NCBI GenBank assembly: GCA_045226255.1
Contig: JBGVCG010000028.1
Span: 1 to 54,419 of the forward strand
DNA from: UBA1181 sp045226255
Lineage (GTDB): Bacteria; Bacteroidota; Bacteroidia; Bacteroidales; Paludibacteraceae
Direction: 5' to 3'
Length of the DNA stretch: 54,419 bases
This document shows positions 51,299 through 54,419 of the stretch, piece after piece. Both the position numbers and the translations under genes were made by a program. The notes under the pieces were generated by a model, which saw only the letters and a program-made list of their open reading frames with translations, did no database searches and was not told the DNA's origin. The first letter of the stretch is position 1. Every line of letters starts with the position of its first letter.

Positions 51299-52669
51299 AT
51301 GAAAAGGACTTTAGCTGTTGTGACGTTGTCCTTTTGTGGACTGGCCGCCTTCGCTGGCATTCATGAAGAATACACTGAAGGGTATGAAATCCTCTCTTCT
51401 GAGGCGAGTTCAAAGCTGCAGGAACTTCCGATGTCTTTCTATAAAGAGGGTAAGGTTGCGTTCTTCAGAGGTGATACCGCTTATACGGCTACGGTTGGCA
51501 ACATGTATGATTTAGTTGATATCGAAGTTTGTCCGGAGCTTACAGGTTTGGGCATTTATGGTACGTTCGCTTATGATCCTCGTAAGCGAACCATATATTT
51601 TTCCCGTGTGGATGAAATCGGTAACGCTGATATGTATGAGGCAACACTTCAGGGTGGCTCGTTCAGTGAACCTAAATTGATGAAGATTGAAGGCCTCGAC
51701 AAGTTGAGGAAAAAAATCCGTGGTTCTTCCACAGTTATCGCAGGTTGGACTTACCGTTATGACCGTGTGACCGGTTTCTTCAACCCTACGCTGGCTAATA
51801 ATGGAACCCGTATCTATTTCTCTGCGGATTTCAAGGGACACGGTTTCGGTAACCGTGATATCTGGTACATCGACAAGGCTAGGAATAAAGAGGAAGTCGG
51901 TGCTGATTGGGTGATGCCTAAGAACGCCAGCGATACGGTAATACCGTTCAATACGAAGGCTCGTGAGGATTATCCATTTATTGTGGGTGACTCCATTATG
52001 TACTTCACTTCCGATCGTCCAGGTGGATTTGGTGGCTTGGATGTTTACATGTCCCGCTATGAGAAAAACCACGAGTTCAAGGTGTACGATACTACTATGA
52101 AGGATTCCGTGGTTGTTAAACGTGATATTTGGTTGCCTGCGGTTAATTTGGATTCCACCTTTAACACGCGTGCTAACGAGTATAACTTTATCGGTTCCTC
52201 TAAATTGGTTATGTTCCTTTCCAATAGGGCAGGAGGTAAGGGTAAGGACGATATCTATGTCCCAATGCCGTTCCGTGCTGAGCCAGATGTCGACCTGATG
52301 CCTGAGATTACGCTTACGGAGCCTAAGGGCTTCAACTGGGTGCTCTTCTTCTTCGACTTCGACCAGTCGGATATGAAACCTGAGTACTTCGTCCAATTGG
52401 ATGAGTTGGTAAGCGCCATGAAGGAGTTCCCTGGTGTTGTATTTGAAATCAGTGGTCATACCGATGAACGTGGTTCTGACAAGTATAACATGAAACTTTC
52501 CCAAAAGCGTGCCGATTATGTGCGTGGCTTGTTGATCGAAAGAGGCATGAGCCCTAATGAGTTGGTTGCTGTGGGTAAAGGTTTCCATGAAACGGTTATC
52601 AAGAATGCCCAGACGGAGCCTGAGCACGAGCAGAACCGTCGTGTTGATATCAAAATCTTAAACGAATAA
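51299..52669 (+). CDS. Exported OmpA-family protein with PD40 (beta-propeller-type) repeats
   Basis: 456 aa from the ATG at 51299 (four more codons from an ATG at 51287). Signal peptide MKRTLAVVTLSFCGLAAFAG. Middle region has PD40-type repeats: IYFSRVDEIGNADMYEA, IYFSADFKGHGFGNRDIWYI, MYFTSDRPGGFGGLDVYMS. The C-terminal ~115 residues are an OmpA peptidoglycan-binding domain (FFDFDQSDMKPEY, EISGHTDERGSDKYNMKLSQ, NRRVDIKI). The layout recalls PorE-type T9SS proteins, though without a visible TPR part. It would sit in the periplasm, tying an outer-membrane partner to the cell wall. 38 bases after the adhesin and 14-17 before the PorP/SprF gene: one operon. Confidence 0.88.
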   Translation: MKRTLAVVTLSFCGLAAFAGIHEEYTEGYEILSSEASSKLQELPMSFYKEGKVAFFRGDTAYTATVGNMYDLVDIEVCPELTGLGIYGTFAYDPRKRTIYFSRVDEIGNADMYEATLQGGSFSEPKLMKIEGLDKLRKKIRGSSTVIAGWTYRYDRVTGFFNPTLANNGTRIYFSADFKGHGFGNRDIWYIDKARNKEEVGADWVMPKNASDTVIPFNTKAREDYPFIVGDSIMYFTSDRPGGFGGLDVYMSRYEKNHEFKVYDTTMKDSVVVKRDIWLPAVNLDSTFNTRANEYNFIGSSKLVMFLSNRAGGKGKDDIYVPMPFRAEPDVDLMPEITLTEPKGFNWVLFFFDFDQSDMKPEYFVQLDELVSAMKEFPGVVFEISGHTDERGSDKYNMKLSQKRADYVRGLLIERGMSPNELVAVGKGFHETVIKNAQTEPEHEQNRRVDIKILNE

Positions 52670-52686
52670 TGTTGGGAGGTTAGATG

Positions 52687-53634
52687 ATGAAGAAGTATTT
52701 AGTTTTATTATTGATGGCTATGTTGGGTGCGAATGCTTTCGCACAGCGCGATTTGATGCTTTCCCAACAATTCTTTTCAAGGTTGAATATCAACCCTGCT
52801 GCAACGGGTAACACCGATGATGTCGATCTGTTCTTTATTGGACGTTGGCAGTGGATGGGTGTTGATAACGCTCCGAAGACGGGTGTTATGAATATCAGTA
52901 ACTATTTCGAGTCTGTTCGTTCTGGTATCGGTTTCTCCGCTTCATATGACGACTTGGGTTATGCTAACCGCACGATGAACATCAAGGCGGCTTATGCTTA
53001 TCATGTCAATCTGAATGAGAGTATGCTGATGTCGTTCGGTTTGTCGGCTGGTATCCTATATCACTATTTTGATCCAAAGAAGAATTATTGGTTGGATCCG
53101 CCGGAGTTGGAGCGTGAGACTTTGAATTTCGGTGAGTGTACGGCGGTTGTTAATCCTGATATGGACTTCGGTGTGGAATTGGCTATGCCTAAGTTAATGT
53201 TTGGTGTTTCCATCAACCACTTGCTCTACGATGAGGATAAGGTGACTACTTCTATGCCAGGTCGTCAGTTCAACTCTTACGTGAGGGCTTTGCTCTCTCC
53301 TTCTGAAACGATTGATTTCGCTCCTGCATTGGTTTATGTACACCGTAATTCCATGAATCGTATGGAGTTGAATATGTTGCTGTTCTACAAACGTTTCCTG
53401 TGGTTCGGCGTTACTTATCGTCCTGACTTGAATGGCGTTGACCTCTTCTCTTCTCATGTTGTCCAATTCTCTGTTGGCTTCGAGTATAAGAAGTTCAGGT
53501 TGGGTTACTCATTTGACCTAGGCTTGGGTGATGTTGCGAAGAGCGTTTCTCGTACTTCTAGTGAGATCCTGCTCTCCTGGAGAATCGCCAAGTCTGTCAA
53601 GGGTGGTGGCGCTAGATTCCTTGAGGATTATTAA
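52687..53634 (+). CDS. PorP/SprF-family T9SS outer-membrane protein
   Basis: 315 aa from the second ATG (52687), with GGGAGG at 52674-52679 well placed; the ATG at 52684 adds one Met. Signal peptide MKKYLVLLLMAMLGANAFAQ. RDLMLSQQFFSRLNINPAAT is the family opening (xxNPAxxG), followed by RWQWMGVDNAPKTG and alternating barrel strands to the C-terminus. PorP is part of the T9SS in Porphyromonas; SprF is needed for surface placement of the giant adhesin SprB in Flavobacterium. Position directly behind a type-B giant and an OmpA protein suggests it serves that cargo. Confidence 0.9.
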   Translation: MKKYLVLLLMAMLGANAFAQRDLMLSQQFFSRLNINPAATGNTDDVDLFFIGRWQWMGVDNAPKTGVMNISNYFESVRSGIGFSASYDDLGYANRTMNIKAAYAYHVNLNESMLMSFGLSAGILYHYFDPKKNYWLDPPELERETLNFGECTAVVNPDMDFGVELAMPKLMFGVSINHLLYDEDKVTTSMPGRQFNSYVRALLSPSETIDFAPALVYVHRNSMNRMELNMLLFYKRFLWFGVTYRPDLNGVDLFSSHVVQFSVGFEYKKFRLGYSFDLGLGDVAKSVSRTSSEILLSWRIAKSVKGGGARFLEDY

Positions 53635-53658
53635 TGGTTGATTTTTTCGCCGAATCCC

Positions 53659-53688
53659 TTTGTTTTTGGCGAGAGTTCTGTATATTTG
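53659..53688 (+). promoter_or_regulatory. Bacteroidetes-type promoter between the two PorP/SprF genes
   Basis: -33 TTTG (53659-53662), spacer of 18, -7 box TATATTTG (53681-53688), ATG at 53706. The second PorP/SprF gene can therefore be expressed on its own. Confidence 0.7.
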
Positions 53689-53705
53689 GAAAAATTGTAG
53701 ATGAT

Positions 53706-54419
53706 ATGAGAAGAGTTTTTAAATATTTGCTGTTGATGGCCTTTGCCGCTGCCCCTTTTTCGCAGATGCATGCCCAAGATGATATCGTGTGTGATCAGTA
53801 TCACTTCAACTATTATCTGGTTAACCCTGCAGTAGCTGGTGCCGAAAGGTGCAGCCACTTGATGCTGACGGGAAAGTTCCAATGGACGGGGCCGGAGTTG
53901 GAGGATAAGCCGATGACCCAGACGCTGAGTTTCCGTACTCGTGTCCTGAAGAATGTCGGACTTGGTGTTTACGCTTATAACGACAAGAACGGTTATTCCT
54001 ACCGTCAGGGAGGTGAGGTGACATTCGCTTACCACATTCCTTTGTCGGAGAACAGCCATTATATGATGAAGACACAGTCTATTGACCGCCAATTGTCGTT
54101 CGGACTCTCTCTAATGTTGAACCACTATAACTTCGACAAACATTTGTTCGAAGATTATGGATTCGAGGATCCTTCTTTGGGAAATGGTGGTTCCGACAAG
54201 GGTATGTACCTCAATGCGAATGCGGGTGTGTACTTCTTGTGGGATAACTTCTTTGCAGGTTTCTCCGCTAAGGATATCGTACCGACCGAGTTGACCGAGT
54301 TGGGTCTGGAGGAGCCGAAACGTCCGCTCACCATGTTCGGATTCTTGGGTTATGACTTCGACCTTGTGAACGAGATTACCCTCGAACCGGCTGCGATGTT
54401 CAAGTTCAATACGGAGAAG
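53706..54419 (+). CDS. Second PorP/SprF-family protein, 3' end outside window
   Basis: Open from the ATG at 53706 to the window edge (238 codons, no stop). Signal peptide MRRVFKYLLLMAFAAAPFSQ to MHAQ. DQYHFNYYLVNPAVAGAERC is the PorP/SprF opening, followed by KFQWTGPELEDKPMTQTLSF and beta-barrel-like strands (GLGVYAYNDKNGYSYRQGGE). It is clearly distinct from, not a copy of, the protein at 52687, and has its own promoter. Its genuine cargo may be encoded beyond the window. Confidence 0.9.
   Translation, partial: MRRVFKYLLLMAFAAAPFSQMHAQDDIVCDQYHFNYYLVNPAVAGAERCSHLMLTGKFQWTGPELEDKPMTQTLSFRTRVLKNVGLGVYAYNDKNGYSYRQGGEVTFAYHIPLSENSHYMMKTQSIDRQLSFGLSLMLNHYNFDKHLFEDYGFEDPSLGNGGSDKGMYLNANAGVYFLWDNFFAGFSAKDIVPTELTELGLEEPKRPLTMFGFLGYDFDLVNEITLEPAAMFKFNTEK

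Noticed and set aside
1..54419. tRNA, rRNA, integrase, transposase or phage genes marking a genomic island
   Set aside because: None was found on either strand; the compositional shifts seen are within or between ordinary genes.

Overview
The window comes from a Bacteroidota genome, most likely an uncultured fibre-degrading member of the Bacteroidales. The evidence is: (i) promoters with the Bacteroidetes -7 box TAnnTTTG before many genes; (ii) at least seven exported proteins ending in type IX secretion system (T9SS) sorting domains of both kinds, type A (Por_Secre_tail-like) and type B (CHU_C, gliding-motility-associated); (iii) two PorP/SprF-family genes; (iv) little use of Shine-Dalgarno sites. 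No tRNA, rRNA, CRISPR array, insertion sequence or phage gene was seen. Multi-modular T9SS cellulases are known from rumen Bacteroidales and from Cytophaga; the exact taxon cannot be fixed from the sequence alone.

Layout. 1-0.4 kb: C-terminus of a type-B T9SS protein. 0.7-5.4 kb (minus): secreted GH16 beta-glucanase and GH43-like exo-galactanase, both with type-A tails. 5.6-8.5 kb (minus): a small NVEALA-like peptide, a truncated tandem duplicate, and two secreted proteins of unknown family. 8.5-10.8 kb: interspersed palindromic repeats and a SulP anion transporter. 10.9-15.4 kb: cytidine deaminase, then a probable four-gene operon (glucosaminidase-LysM, acyltransferase, RadC, deacetylase-like). 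15.6-18.6 kb: modular GH5 cellulase behind a promoter with a striking dyad. 18.7-25.7 kb: DUF481 protein, lipoprotein/MATE/cytidylate-kinase-like operon, arginine decarboxylase plus metallophosphatase, HhH protein. 25.7-28.5 kb: a MITE-like repeat, an Ig-like lipoprotein and a WbqC protein. 28.5-40.6 kb: two adjacent GH8 proteins, one of about 1080 residues with a type-A tail and one of 2862 residues with about 16 Ig-like modules and a type-B tail. 40.8-44.0 kb: purB and an ABC exporter. 44.2-54.4 kb: a giant disulfide-rich adhesin-like type-B protein, an OmpA/PD40 protein and two PorP/SprF proteins, the last cut by the window end.

How it fits together. The window combines a cellulose and hemicellulose toolkit (GH5, GH8 x2, GH16, GH43) with the surface machinery that would export and anchor it. 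The most interesting parts are the GH8 pair, where one catalytic core is carried on two different T9SS sorting signals, and the adhesin-OmpA-PorP/SprF cassette, which resembles a dedicated export and attachment unit for a type-B giant protein (compare SprB/SprF of Flavobacterium). Secondary points of interest are candidate operators at the GH5 and arginine-decarboxylase promoters, and repeat elements between genes.
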